From Bianquea renquensis (GTDB lineage Bacteria; Bacillota; Clostridia; Lachnospirales; Bianqueaceae), in the NCBI RefSeq assembly GCF_014384895.1, contig NZ_JACRSQ010000009.1, forward strand, positions 1 to 64,000: DNA of 64,000 nt, read 5' to 3'. Both the position numbers and the translations under genes were made by a program. Each line of letters starts with the position of its first letter. The first letter of the stretch is position 1. Shown here in pieces: positions 17,041-25,431 of the stretch. Below the pieces are notes generated by a model, which worked only from the letters and a program-made list of their open reading frames with translations, was not told the DNA's origin and did not search any database.

Positions 17041-17062
17041 GGGGCCGCCCTTCGGCAGCCCC
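17041..17062 (-). terminator. Intra-operon hairpin before the P-type ATPase
   Basis: A G/C-rich near-perfect stem (GGGGCTGCC / GGCGGCCCC read on the minus strand) lies between the DUF6110-like and ATPase genes. There is only a short T stretch after it. It could lower ATPase expression or stabilise the upstream mRNA. Confidence 0.45.
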
Positions 17063-17073
17063 TCGCTCGTTTC

Positions 17074-17334
17074 TTATGCTTCCGCGCCTTCCGCTTCCGC
17101 GACGGCGTCTTCCTGATCGCGCTGCTCATTGATTTCCTTGGCAGCGGCCAGAACATCAGCTGCATTCTCCTGAACGCAGGTGACCGTTTCCATTACAGAA
17201 TTCTTCATCCGCAGAACGGCGGCAGTCGTATGTGTATATACCTTTTTGGCGTCCTTGCTGGACAACAACTTGATACCAGCGGAACCGAACAGCACACCGC
17301 CTGCAAACAGGGCAAGTCCTTTATACAGATTCAT
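17074..17334 (-). CDS. DUF6110-like small membrane-associated protein
   Basis: This 86-residue protein has one N-terminal hydrophobic segment with glycines (LALFAGGVLFGSAGIKLL), then SSKDAKKVYTHTTAAVLRMKN and an acidic tail. The pattern matches DUF6110 proteins, which I recall being encoded beside metal P-type ATPases in gut Clostridia. It may be an accessory subunit or metallochaperone-like partner; no metal ligands are conspicuous. A GAGG site lies before the ATG, 17 bases after the preceding 26-codon gene. Confidence 0.82.
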   Translation of the reverse strand: MNLYKGLALFAGGVLFGSAGIKLLSSKDAKKVYTHTTAAVLRMKNSVMETVTCVQENAADVLAAAKEINEQRDQEDAVAEAEGAEA

Positions 17335-17351
17335 ATTGCATTACCTCACTA

Positions 17352-17432
17352 TTAATGGTGACGGTACCCGGTGATCATGACCATGACCATGCAGATCACG
17401 GCGCCCCAGGCCCAGAATCGATGATGCTTCAT
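17352..17432 (-). CDS. 26-residue hydrophobic peptide in the metal operon
   Basis: This frame is too short for routine calling. It starts at an ATG with GGAGAGG 7 bases upstream and encodes MKHHRFWAWGAVICMVMVMI followed by TGYRHH. It has a single membrane helix flanked by His-rich ends, with Cys and four Met. The good ribosome site and close packing (17 bases before the next gene) make it likely real. A metal-binding or ATPase-modulating role, like small regulators of transporters, is speculation. Confidence 0.6.
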   Translation of the reverse strand: MKHHRFWAWGAVICMVMVMITGYRHH

Positions 17433-17517
17433 ATGGGTCCTCTCCTTTACCAGGCAATGGTAACCAAAATGTTCTACTATTATACTGCGTTTGTTTGACC
17501 ATTTCGCTCCAATTTAG

Positions 17518-18408
17518 TCAAAAATAGTCGGAAATAGACATTTTTCTTCCTTCCTTTCTGAATTGAGAAGGAGACATTTGATAGCGGGCCTTAAACGCAA
17601 CACCAAACTGGCTGACGCTCCCATAGCCCACGGCCACTGCAATTTGCAGAACGGTTTGGCCTGTGGAGCAGAGCAGGTGCGCTGCCTTTGCCATGCGGCG
17701 ATCCAGAAAGTATTGGTGGATGGGCGTACCATACATCTGCCGGAAACAGGATTTCAAAAAGGTTTCGGAGATGTGGAATTGCTGCGACATCTGGCGGATG
17801 GTCAGCTGCTGATCCAGGTGTTCCAGCATGTAGTCATGAATTTTTTGTACGGTCTGCAGCTGGCGCCGGTCGTAATAGCTGCCCGCACTCGCCTGGAAAA
17901 TACCAGCCCCCCCTGCGTGAAACAGATAGAGCAGCTCCAGGACTTTGAGCGCACAGAAATATCCGTGGCGCTCTTCAGGCAATTGATCCAGCGCGATGAA
18001 AAGTGCCTCGCACCAAAGGTTAATTTTAATTACTGCGCAGCCAAGACCTTTCTCTGGCAGGGATTGTCCAAGACTGGGCCAGAGAGCGCACAGCGATGTC
18101 AGTGCGGAATGTTCATCCTCCTGCACGAGAATTCCCTGAAACGGCTCCTGCACAAACCGGCAGCGGAAGGGCTCCATCCTCCCCGGGAGGAAAAGCGCTT
18201 GCCCGGCATTCACTTCCAGCCGCCGCCCGTTGGACATCTCAAGCTGAAACCCTCCCTGCCGGCAGAACAGCACTTCCAGGATGCTGCTTTCTTCTGAGAT
18301 GGGGAGCTCGGTCGCCGGAGGAATGCCATTCAACATGTTTACCTCGGCGCCATCCGCAGGCAGAGCGGTACAATCCCAGCCGGTCCAGGATCGCATTGCA
18401 TTCAACAT
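17518..18408 (-). CDS. AraC-family transcriptional regulator of the metal operon
   Basis: The chosen start gives 296 residues. It lies 5 bases after the HMA-like gene's stop, with GGAAAG upstream. An earlier in-frame start at 18477 would overlap that gene by 65 bases. The N-terminal half is a cupin-like sensor region containing Cys and Met. The C-terminal 100 residues are the double helix-turn-helix (LTIRQMSQQFHISETFLKSC, then VGYGSVSQFGVAFKARY). It probably senses metal status and controls this operon. Confidence 0.88.
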   Translation of the reverse strand: MLNAMRSWTGWDCTALPADGAEVNMLNGIPPATELPISEESSILEVLFCRQGGFQLEMSNGRRLEVNAGQALFLPGRMEPFRCRFVQEPFQGILVQEDEHSALTSLCALWPSLGQSLPEKGLGCAVIKINLWCEALFIALDQLPEERHGYFCALKVLELLYLFHAGGAGIFQASAGSYYDRRQLQTVQKIHDYMLEHLDQQLTIRQMSQQFHISETFLKSCFRQMYGTPIHQYFLDRRMAKAAHLLCSTGQTVLQIAVAVGYGSVSQFGVAFKARYQMSPSQFRKEGRKMSISDYF

Positions 18409-18412
18409 CGCG

Positions 18413-18667
18413 CTACTTTCCAAAGGAGAACAGCCCCTTTCTCGCATAAGAGGCAGACTGTATGGGCAATACCCCATAGCCCGTGGCGGAAATGGCCTGC
18501 CGCATGACGTCCTCGGCCACGGGGGCCTCTGAAACCACCGTGGTTTCCTTTTTGCTGCGGGAGGAGGACACTTTTTTCACCGGCAGCGCCTTGCGCACTG
18601 CATCATTGACAGGACTCTCGCACATCCCACACATCATGCTATCTACCTGCACCGTATATATCCACAT
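18413..18667 (-). CDS. Heavy-metal-associated (HMA-like) small protein
   Basis: This 84-residue protein has a ferredoxin-like HMA pattern: VQVDSMMCGMCESPVNDAVRKAL, a basic linker, then AEDVMRQAISATGYGV. The usual MxCxxC loop is replaced by MMCGMCE. It is the first gene after a strong promoter and AGGAGG site, and precedes araC, the 26-codon gene, the DUF6110-like gene and the ATPase. It may deliver metal to, or sense it for, the ATPase. Confidence 0.82.
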   Translation of the reverse strand: MWIYTVQVDSMMCGMCESPVNDAVRKALPVKKVSSSRSKKETTVVSEAPVAEDVMRQAISATGYGVLPIQSASYARKGLFSFGK

Positions 18668-18692
18668 AGGTTGTTCCTCCTGTTTTCTGGAG

Positions 18693-18708
18693 GTTAGCTA
18701 TTGCTAAC
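18693..18708. promoter_or_regulatory. DtxR/MntR-like palindromic operator
   Basis: GTTAGC-TATT-GCTAAC is a perfect inverted repeat just downstream of the -10 element. It resembles the TTAG-rich boxes bound by DtxR-family iron/manganese repressors. Position after the -10 fits repression by road-block. The factor is not encoded nearby, so the assignment is inference. Confidence 0.5.
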
Positions 18709-18717
18709 TACCATATA

Positions 18718-18746
18718 ATTATATCCACACCTCCCTGTTTTGTCAA
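18718..18746 (-). promoter_or_regulatory. Consensus sigma-A promoter of the metal operon
   Basis: TTGACA (18741-18746) and TATAAT (18718-18723) on the minus strand are separated by exactly 17 bases. This is a perfect consensus promoter, which implies high expression unless repressed by the palindrome immediately downstream. Confidence 0.9.
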
Positions 18747-19093
18747 TGTGGTAGGCCAGCTTTTTGGCGTTTCAGACTGATATGCATATCTATACCGATC
18801 AGATTTTGATGAACGCCACAGTACGGCGGAGAGTGTTGTGACTTTTATATGTGCAGAAAAGGTTCCCAGTGGGACTGGGAGAAACAGCGGGAGAGCAGAG
18901 GTCAAAGGGATATTGCAACTGAAATCCTGCCTGGGTTGCTACAAGAAAAAAGATTGAAAATCGAAGGATTTTATGGTAGATTTATAAATATACAGGCACA
19001 AAATCAGAAGGCGTATTCTGCCCAGTCTACCGTGGGTGGGAGGCACCTTTTTGGTTATATAAACTGGCAATACAAAATAAAGGAGAATGTTGG
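18747..19093. other. Gene-free leader before the surface protein gene
   Basis: No gene is supported in these 347 bases. A small hairpin (TTCCCAGT-GGG-ACTGGGA) lies near 18866-18885. A G/C-rich then T-rich stretch lies near 19030-19055, and the GGAGAA site of the next gene is at its right end. Confidence 0.4.
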
Positions 19094-21205
19094 ATGAAAA
19101 AGAAAAAACGACGGGCGGTACTGCTGGCAGTGGTGATGTTGCTGGCGATGACTCCCATGACGGCGTTTGCCGTGCCGGAAGATGAGGTTATTGCTGTTGT
19201 CATAGGCAATAGCGACGGGACGGGAATCGGATTGGATGCAGACACGCCTTACTATGTAAATGGAGATCTCTCGGCTACCGATGTGGAACCGCAGAATTGG
19301 AACGCCTACTTCGATGCCGGGAGCAGTACGCTCTATCTCAATAATCTGAGCATCAGTGGCTATTACAAGTATCACGATTCCTATTACTGGACAACCGGAC
19401 TGCTTGCCCGCCGCGACCTGACGATCTCCGTCAGCGGCACGAACACAATACGAAACACGGCCCCAGATACCACAGCATTTCCGGCGAACTACAACGGCCT
19501 CCTTGCGTGGAGCAACGACGAGGTCACATCCGGGCAGAACTACGATCTCGTCATAACCAGCAGCGACGGGGGCAGCCTCGAGGTATCTACGCCGAGCCAG
19601 ACGGCGCAGGACAACAACGGCATCGTCTGCAAGGAGATGGCAATCTCCGGCAGCGCGCAGGTCAAGGCAACGGGTGGCGTGAGCACTGCATCCGACAGCT
19701 CGGGCATCACCGCCCGCTCGCTCGCCGTTTCCGGCAGCGCACAGGTTGAAGCAACCGCGTCCGACGCCGGTAGGGAAAGCATGGGGGTTGCGGCCGTTCA
19801 TTCCACGACCTCTGCGGTGACAGTTTCCGGCAACGCCAGCTTGAAGGCCAGCTCAGGAACAAGCAACACCAATGTGAACTGCGGCATCTACACAGGCACG
19901 TTCAGTGCCTCCGGCAACGCACAGGTGGAGGCGCGCGGAAACTCCGGCTCCGGGTACAGCGCAGGTATCTACGCCCGTGGTGGAAGCGTGGTCATCGAGG
20001 ACAGCGCTTCGGTCTACGCGGCTGGCGGGGAATCAAGGGCATCCTCGATCACTGCGTGGAACGGCAGCTACGGCGTCATGTGTTTGGGCTTAACCTCGCA
20101 AACCTTTTTCGATGCAACCCTCACCATAAAGGGAGGATCTCTGACCGCCATCGGGAACCAGTGGGCTGTCTACTGGAACCCGGTCGATCTGAGCGGCTAT
20201 ACCGCCCCGTACACGGTGACCTCCAGCGCCAATATAGACGGCAGCAACCCCGCCACCTACGCCCCCAACGATAATCAGACCTACAAGTATCTGAGCATCG
20301 CCCTCCATGAGCATCAGTGGGGCGAGTCTTGGACAGGCGCCTCCACCCACCACTGGCATGAATGCCTGGCGGCAGGCTGTCCAGTCACCGATAACAGCGC
20401 AAAGGATGGCTATGCAGAGCATGTGTATAATCAGAAAGTTGTAGACGATGGCTATAAAGCAAACGGCGCCACCTGTACGGAACCAGCGGAGTATTATTAC
20501 TCCTGCGTGTGCGGCGCAAAGGGAGCGGAAACCTTTATCAGCGGAGAAGCAACCGGCCATGACTGGGGTGAGCCGGTATGGAACTGGGCGGAGGATTACT
20601 CCAGTGCCACAGTGACATTCACCTGTCAAAACGACCAAAGCCATACAGCGTCCCCGGAGGTTACTGTCACCAGCAGGACTACAGCCGCTAGCTGTACTGA
20701 AAGCGGAGAAACGACATATACTGCCAGCGCGACTTTTAATGGTATGAACTATACCGACACAAAGACGGCAGGTATCCATGCTACAGGACACACCCCAGGA
20801 ACAAAGTGGATGTCAGACGGGACAAACCACTGGCACGAGTGTACTGCCTGCGGCGAGAAGCTGGACGAAGTTGCCCACTCCTTTGAATGGGTGACGGATA
20901 AAGCCGCCACCGCAACAGAGGCAGGCTCAAAGCATGAGGAATGTACGGTCTGTGGATACAAGAAAGCATCGGTAGAAATCCCCGCAACGGGAACATCGTC
21001 CGAGCCAGCTGAACCGTCTGAGCCAACTGAACCGACTGAACCGGCAGGAACGCCGTCGGCATCGGGAGATGAGACAGACAGCACAACCGCTCCGGCGACC
21101 GGCGATAACACGAATGTCATCCTCTGGCTTGCCATCCTGCTGACAGCGGGCGCTGCCCTCACCGGCACGGTGATGTACAGACGAAAGAGAGCCTATAACC
21201 GATAA
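19094..21205 (+). CDS. Cell-wall-anchored surface protein with beta-repeat region
   Basis: This 703-residue protein has an N-terminal signal peptide (cleavage after TAFA). The middle region (about 150-370) contains repeats such as VSGSAQVEA, VSGNASLKA, ASGNAQVEA, consistent with a beta-helix. Three modules with His/Cys-rich motifs (HWHEC..CG) follow. The C-terminus has a Pro/Glu/Ser spacer, a sortase-like APATGD site, a membrane helix and a basic tail (YRRKRAYNR). It is probably displayed on the cell wall as an adhesin or binding protein. No sortase is encoded in the window. Confidence 0.87.
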   Translation: MKKKKRRAVLLAVVMLLAMTPMTAFAVPEDEVIAVVIGNSDGTGIGLDADTPYYVNGDLSATDVEPQNWNAYFDAGSSTLYLNNLSISGYYKYHDSYYWTTGLLARRDLTISVSGTNTIRNTAPDTTAFPANYNGLLAWSNDEVTSGQNYDLVITSSDGGSLEVSTPSQTAQDNNGIVCKEMAISGSAQVKATGGVSTASDSSGITARSLAVSGSAQVEATASDAGRESMGVAAVHSTTSAVTVSGNASLKASSGTSNTNVNCGIYTGTFSASGNAQVEARGNSGSGYSAGIYARGGSVVIEDSASVYAAGGESRASSITAWNGSYGVMCLGLTSQTFFDATLTIKGGSLTAIGNQWAVYWNPVDLSGYTAPYTVTSSANIDGSNPATYAPNDNQTYKYLSIALHEHQWGESWTGASTHHWHECLAAGCPVTDNSAKDGYAEHVYNQKVVDDGYKANGATCTEPAEYYYSCVCGAKGAETFISGEATGHDWGEPVWNWAEDYSSATVTFTCQNDQSHTASPEVTVTSRTTAASCTESGETTYTASATFNGMNYTDTKTAGIHATGHTPGTKWMSDGTNHWHECTACGEKLDEVAHSFEWVTDKAATATEAGSKHEECTVCGYKKASVEIPATGTSSEPAEPSEPTEPTEPAGTPSASGDETDSTTAPATGDNTNVILWLAILLTAGAALTGTVMYRRKRAYNR

Positions 21206-21213
21206 CAACATCA

Positions 21214-21245
21214 GCGCCCTGTGGATACCGAAATCCACAGGGCGC
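21214..21245. terminator. Large perfect hairpin after the surface protein gene
   Basis: A 13-bp perfect stem (GCGCCCTGTGGAT) with a six-base loop lies 8 bases after the stop codon. No T-run follows, so it may be a weak terminator, an mRNA 3' stabiliser, or part of older mobile DNA. On the minus strand the adjoining 21246-21350 reads as a protein-like tail (KPKEDGYPDMQAFMAAYRKA) with no start, possibly a gene remnant. Confidence 0.5.
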
Positions 21246-21354
21246 CCTCTGCCTTGCGGTAGGCCGCCATGAACGCCTGCATATCGGGATAGCCATCCTC
21301 TTTGGGCTTTTCGGGCGCACTTTTTCTCTTTTTGGGAGCCCCCAAACCCTGTAA

Positions 21355-23250
21355 TTACTCGAACTTTCTATCGTATAGCAAGGCCGCAATCAAGACGACA
21401 AAACAGGAGCCAGCATTATGTACCAGTGCCCCGGTAGTAGGGGTTAGCACTTCCATAAGCGACAGGGCAATCGCCACAAAATTGATGCCCATCGATAGCA
21501 AAATGCTGACTTTAATTGTCTTAACAGTTGCGTTGGATAAGCGTTTTAAATAGGGTATTTTGGATATATCATCACTCATCAGAGCAACATCTGCGGCGTC
21601 TACGGCGATATCACTTCCTATGCTTCCCATCGCCACGCTCATATCAGCCGTTATCAAAGCCGGCGCATCGTTGACACCATCGCCGGTCATGCATACCGTA
21701 TGGTTTTCTCTCTGCAATTTCTCAATGGTCTGTACCTTTTCTTCCGGAAGCAGATCCGCCCGGACTTCGGAGATACCGACCTGCTCCGCAAAATAGTTAG
21801 CCGTCTTTTTGTTATCGCCGGTAAGCAAAACTGTGCGGGTGTGCATATCGGTCAAACGGGAAACCATATCCTTCGCTTCCGGGCGCAGCACATCAGAAAG
21901 TGCGATAACACCAATGCATTTTTGGGTATCTGCCACAAGAATAGCGGCTTTTCCCTGTGTGCGCAGACGCTCCAATGCGGATTGAGCGCTGGTATCAATC
22001 GAGACTCCGTTTTCGGCAAGGAACTTTTCATTGCCGCAAAGCAATTTGCGGTTCTTAACCTCTGCCAATATTCCCTTGCCGGCCGTCATACTAAAAGCAA
22101 CCGGCTCAACCAGCGGCACTTCTTTCATTTTAGCATAAGACACAATCGCCTTTCCCAGCGGGTGTTCGCTTTTGGATTCGGCAGAAGCCGCCAGCGAAAG
22201 CAATTCTGTTTCGCTGACCGCTTCATCGAAGGAAATACTATCGCTGACATCTAAGCGGCCATAGGTCAAAGTGCCGGTTTTATCGAAAGCAATTGTGTCC
22301 ACTTTTCCCATTTTTTCAAGGGCCTCGCCGGATTTGATAATGACACCGTGTTTGGCCGCCTGACCGATTGCCGCCATGATCGCCGTTGGCGTTGCCAGCA
22401 CGAGAGCGCAGGGGCAGAACACAACTAGCACTGTTACGGCGGTAACAATATTCCCGGTGAATACAAAGGACAAAATCGCAATAAGCAGGGCAACCGGCAC
22501 CAGCCAACTGGCTACCCTATCGGCAATTCGCTGCATAGGGGCCTGTTTACTCTCTGCGTCCTGTACCATGTGGATCAGTTTTTGTAGAGAACTGTTTTCG
22601 CCTACTTTTGTTGCCAAAATATCAATCGAACCGAACCGATTGATTGTGCCACAAAAGACTTCCTCCCCCACACCCTTATCAATCGGCAGGGATTCACCTG
22701 TCATAATGGACTGGTCAACGGATGTTTCACCGCTTATGATCTTTCCGTCAACCGGGATTGTTTCACCGGGCAGAATACGCAGAATATCGCCTTGTTCTAT
22801 TTCCTCTGCCGGTATCATTTCTTCTCTGCCATCATTCAGCCTGCGCCCTCTTGTAGGCGCAAGGCGAATCAGTTTTTTTAATCCCTTTTTTGCCCGGTTG
22901 GTTGTGGCTTCCTCCAAAAGTGCGCCGATAGCCATGATGAATACGACTTCCCCCGCCGCAAACAAATCCCCGATTGCAATGGAGGCAAACATGGCAATGC
23001 AAATCAAGAGAGCGGAAGAAATCTTGCTGATACCGGGGTTATGGAGAATCCGCCATATTGCCAGATATAGCAAAGGAATGCCGCTGATGGCGATAGTTAC
23101 CCATGCAGGATCAAAAGGTAAAAAGGCCAGTTGTACCGGATTCCCACCGAACTCCTCAATCAAATGAGGAACTAAATCCAGCAGCAGGAATACACCAGCT
23201 ACAATCGTCATGGGAAGTCCGGCAAGAAAATCGTGGAGTCTCTTTAACAT
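21355..23250 (-). CDS. Cd/Zn/Co-type heavy-metal P-type ATPase
   Basis: This 631-residue P1B ATPase has the canonical CPC motif (VFCPCALVLATPTAIMAA), TGES, DKTGTLTYG, the HP dipeptide in SEHPLG, and GDGVNDAPAL. It lacks an N-terminal HMA domain. The start chosen is the ATG (MLKRLHDFLAGLPM) with GGAGG upstream; an 18-residue extension is unlikely. The CPC-class membrane motif and overall length fit CadA/ZntA-like efflux of zinc, cadmium or lead. A divergent TetR regulator probably controls it. Confidence 0.93.
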   Translation of the reverse strand: MLKRLHDFLAGLPMTIVAGVFLLLDLVPHLIEEFGGNPVQLAFLPFDPAWVTIAISGIPLLYLAIWRILHNPGISKISSALLICIAMFASIAIGDLFAAGEVVFIMAIGALLEEATTNRAKKGLKKLIRLAPTRGRRLNDGREEMIPAEEIEQGDILRILPGETIPVDGKIISGETSVDQSIMTGESLPIDKGVGEEVFCGTINRFGSIDILATKVGENSSLQKLIHMVQDAESKQAPMQRIADRVASWLVPVALLIAILSFVFTGNIVTAVTVLVVFCPCALVLATPTAIMAAIGQAAKHGVIIKSGEALEKMGKVDTIAFDKTGTLTYGRLDVSDSISFDEAVSETELLSLAASAESKSEHPLGKAIVSYAKMKEVPLVEPVAFSMTAGKGILAEVKNRKLLCGNEKFLAENGVSIDTSAQSALERLRTQGKAAILVADTQKCIGVIALSDVLRPEAKDMVSRLTDMHTRTVLLTGDNKKTANYFAEQVGISEVRADLLPEEKVQTIEKLQRENHTVCMTGDGVNDAPALITADMSVAMGSIGSDIAVDAADVALMSDDISKIPYLKRLSNATVKTIKVSILLSMGINFVAIALSLMEVLTPTTGALVHNAGSCFVVLIAALLYDRKFE

Positions 23251-23292
23251 TGTGGTTCCTCCAATCTGCACGGCACTCCAAACAGTCTGCCC

Positions 23293-23321
23293 TTGACAGA
23301 TCACTGTACTTGCCGTACAAT
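23293..23321 (+). promoter_or_regulatory. Sigma-A promoter reading towards the TetR gene
   Basis: TTGACA (23293-23298) and TACAAT (23316-23321) are 17 bases apart in the divergent intergenic region. Confidence 0.7.
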
Positions 23322-23330
23322 AAATTTGGT

Positions 23331-23345
23331 AACAAACATTTTGTT
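23331..23345. promoter_or_regulatory. Inverted repeat, candidate TetR operator
   Basis: AACAAA-CAT-TTTGTT lies 10 bases after the TACAAT hexamer between the divergent ATPase and TetR genes. Its position fits a repressor site for both directions. Confidence 0.45.
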
Positions 23346-23445
23346 CTCTTTTATTGTAGGCAAGACGATGACAAAATACAAGGGATAATATTGTCCCTGC
23401 GTTTCGTATGGAACACTGTTGAAAAATTGTACGGAAGGAGCCACT

Positions 23446-24009
23446 ATGGACAGACGGCAGCAGAAAACACGAGCGGCTATTTTTGCTTCATTTAGCGCCC
23501 TATTAGCAGAAAAGAGTTACAGCAAAATTACGGTGCAGGACATTATTGATACCGCCAATGTAGGTCGGACTACATTCTATGCGCACTTTGAGACAAAAGA
23601 CGACTTGCTGAAAGCCCTATGCGAAGAACTTTTCGGGCATATTATCAGCAGCGCAATGGACTGTACCCATACTCACGGGCTGTATTCGGGCAGGAATGCA
23701 CCGGAATCGGTATTCTGCCATTTATTACAGCATTTACAGGAAAATGACAATAACATTCTCGGACTGCTCTCCTGCGAAAGCAGCGAACTTTTTCTACGGT
23801 ATTTCAAGGACAGTTTGAACGAATTGATACAAAATCAATTTGTAAACCGAAATCGGAAAGCCAATCAAGAGATTCCGCAGGACTTTTTAGTCAACCATGT
23901 TTCCGGCAGTTTTGTGGAAATGGTAATGTGGTGGATCAAGAGCCGAATGAAGCAGACACCAGAAGAATTGGACCGATATTTTCGGGCGGTTATTGAGCCA
24001 GTTTTGTAG
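23446..24009 (+). CDS. TetR/AcrR-family repressor
   Basis: This 187-residue protein starts at the ATG (MDRRQQKTRAAIFASFSALL) 5 bases after AAGGAG. The N-terminal helix-turn-helix (ITVQDIIDTANVGRTTFYAHFETKDDLL) is diagnostic. The C-terminal ligand domain is of the short AcrR-like, TetR_C type. It is divergent from the CPC ATPase, which it probably represses in the absence of an inducer. Confidence 0.92.
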   Translation: MDRRQQKTRAAIFASFSALLAEKSYSKITVQDIIDTANVGRTTFYAHFETKDDLLKALCEELFGHIISSAMDCTHTHGLYSGRNAPESVFCHLLQHLQENDNNILGLLSCESSELFLRYFKDSLNELIQNQFVNRNRKANQEIPQDFLVNHVSGSFVEMVMWWIKSRMKQTPEELDRYFRAVIEPVL

Positions 24010-24055
24010 ACCGTTTCGATGCTTGAGGGCGCTGGGGGATGGGGGCTTCTTCTTA

Positions 24056-24481
24056 TCAGCCGCTCTGCTTGGAGTGACCTACGGTTACAGGTTTTATGAA
24101 AGCGAGAGCCATCCCGGCAACTAGAAGAGAAATCCCCATATACCAATCGATCCTGGTCAGACGGTTGGTTGTTCCATAGATGTCCAGAATTCCCTGCACG
24201 ATGCTGCCGACGGTGAGCGTCGCAATTCCGGAGTGATACAGGTTCCGGCCAATCGTTCCCGGGTACCAGCGGATGTGGAATAGAAGAATGCTTAGAATTA
24301 GAAAGGGAAGCGCGCCGCCGGCCAGCGGGAACACGAAGGCATAAATCATATAGAAGGAATAGACCTCATGGCTGAACATTTCGTAGACCGCGCCAAACAG
24401 AGCGCAGAACAGGGAGATAAGCAGATAGACGGAGGAGGTTTTGGCCGCCTGTTTTATAAAATCAATATCCGATATATACAA
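24056..24481 (-). CDS. Small four-helix membrane protein
   Basis: This 141-residue protein of unknown function has four predicted membrane helices (about residues 18-38, 45-68, 85-105, 112-130). Its start overlaps the end of the phosphodiester glycosidase gene by 20 bases, so it is translationally coupled as the last gene of the VTC/DUF4956 operon. No motifs reveal an activity. A role in moving or anchoring the operon's surface product is inference. Confidence 0.75.
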   Translation of the reverse strand: MYISDIDFIKQAAKTSSVYLLISLFCALFGAVYEMFSHEVYSFYMIYAFVFPLAGGALPFLILSILLFHIRWYPGTIGRNLYHSGIATLTVGSIVQGILDIYGTTNRLTRIDWYMGISLLVAGMALAFIKPVTVGHSKQSG

Positions 24482-25427
24482 TGTCGCTCACGCTCCTTTC
24501 CTTAATGCTTCGACCGCTTGAGGTTGGATTGTTGATGACTTCGCCGTTGAAAACCATAGTCGAGGATCCGCCACCGTCCAGGTTATAGCCGGTGGTAACG
24601 CCGAGGGACTGCATGAAGTCAGCCAGTTCATAGAGAGAAAGCCCTTCGCTTTCCTCTGTTCGCCCGTCGGAAACGACAAAGACATAGTGAAGGGGATCGA
24701 TGACGCCGATGGCAGTCCTGGGGTTGCTGCTTTTTGCTTTTCCAACTTCCTCGCCCTCCGACACGGCAATGGTGCCATCAACGATGAGGGCCGGACCAAA
24801 GGAGAGTATCTGCTGGGCGCCGTCTGCTAACAATTCCTCAGCGGAGATTTCCCCTTCCGTGATAATGGAGAAGGAGCCGTCTGCGTTGATGACCAGATCC
24901 TCCTGATTTTTTGAAGCGGAGCTTCGGTACAATACGCCGTCGCGAAGGACATAGCCGGTTTCCTGAGCACCATAGTAATCGCCGTTGATGGCCAGAATCG
25001 CGCCGTTTCGCTCTGCAATAGAGGAGGTCTTTTCCGTCACGTTTTTGCCGTAGGAGTCCTCTGCAAATGCTGTTTTTAAATATTCCACAGACGAGAGCTG
25101 AATGTCTGCAACATAAACCGCAGAGTCATACACCCGGCACTCTGTAATGGCAATGGAAATGGTTTCGTCTTCATACGAGCGGTCGGTTATGGTCACTTCT
25201 TTTGAAGAACTTTCCGCATCATTGCCTGCGGAGTCTAGATTGGATTCCGTTAAGCCAGAGAGATTTGACAGATCTGCCTCTGTGTCCCCATGGGAGGCTT
25301 GGTCCTGTTCAGAGGGGATGACAGTATAGACCTGTTTGAGCACAAACGTGTCCAGGAGGATATAGCCAGTAAAGGCAGTCAGGAGAATACCATAGCAGAT
25401 TCCCCAGAGGTATTTCTTGAAACCCAT
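24462..25427 (-). CDS. Phosphodiester glycosidase (NAGPA-like) exoenzyme
   Basis: This 321-residue protein starts at the ATG after GAAAGGAG and has one N-terminal membrane anchor (about 10-30), then a Ser/Glu-rich linker. The catalytic domain carries family hallmarks: AILAINGDYYG, VVSDGR, the YNLDGGGSSTM core, and a closing RSVSDIVYIGY. Family members cleave GlcNAc-1-phosphodiester bonds on glycans. Here it would act outside the membrane, trimming or editing a phosphodiester-linked surface polymer made by the operon. Confidence 0.9.
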   Translation of the reverse strand: MGFKKYLWGICYGILLTAFTGYILLDTFVLKQVYTVIPSEQDQASHGDTEADLSNLSGLTESNLDSAGNDAESSSKEVTITDRSYEDETISIAITECRVYDSAVYVADIQLSSVEYLKTAFAEDSYGKNVTEKTSSIAERNGAILAINGDYYGAQETGYVLRDGVLYRSSASKNQEDLVINADGSFSIITEGEISAEELLADGAQQILSFGPALIVDGTIAVSEGEEVGKAKSSNPRTAIGVIDPLHYVFVVSDGRTEESEGLSLYELADFMQSLGVTTGYNLDGGGSSTMVFNGEVINNPTSSGRSIKERSVSDIVYIGY

Positions 25428-25431
25428 GGTG

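Noticed and set aside
14998..17355. A 785-codon open frame on the plus strand
   Set aside because: It is antisense to the P-type ATPase and DUF6110-like genes, whose motifs are unmistakable on the minus strand. Its peptide looks compositionally random, it has no ribosome site, and it results from G/C-rich codon use.
18409..18477. Longer N-terminus of the AraC regulator
   Set aside because: It would overlap the HMA-like gene by 65 bases. A later ATG, 5 bases past that gene's stop with a GGAAAG site, fits operon packing better.
20090..20791. A 233-codon minus-strand frame within the surface protein gene
   Set aside because: It is antisense to a clear signal-peptide, repeat and sorting-motif protein and shows no domain.
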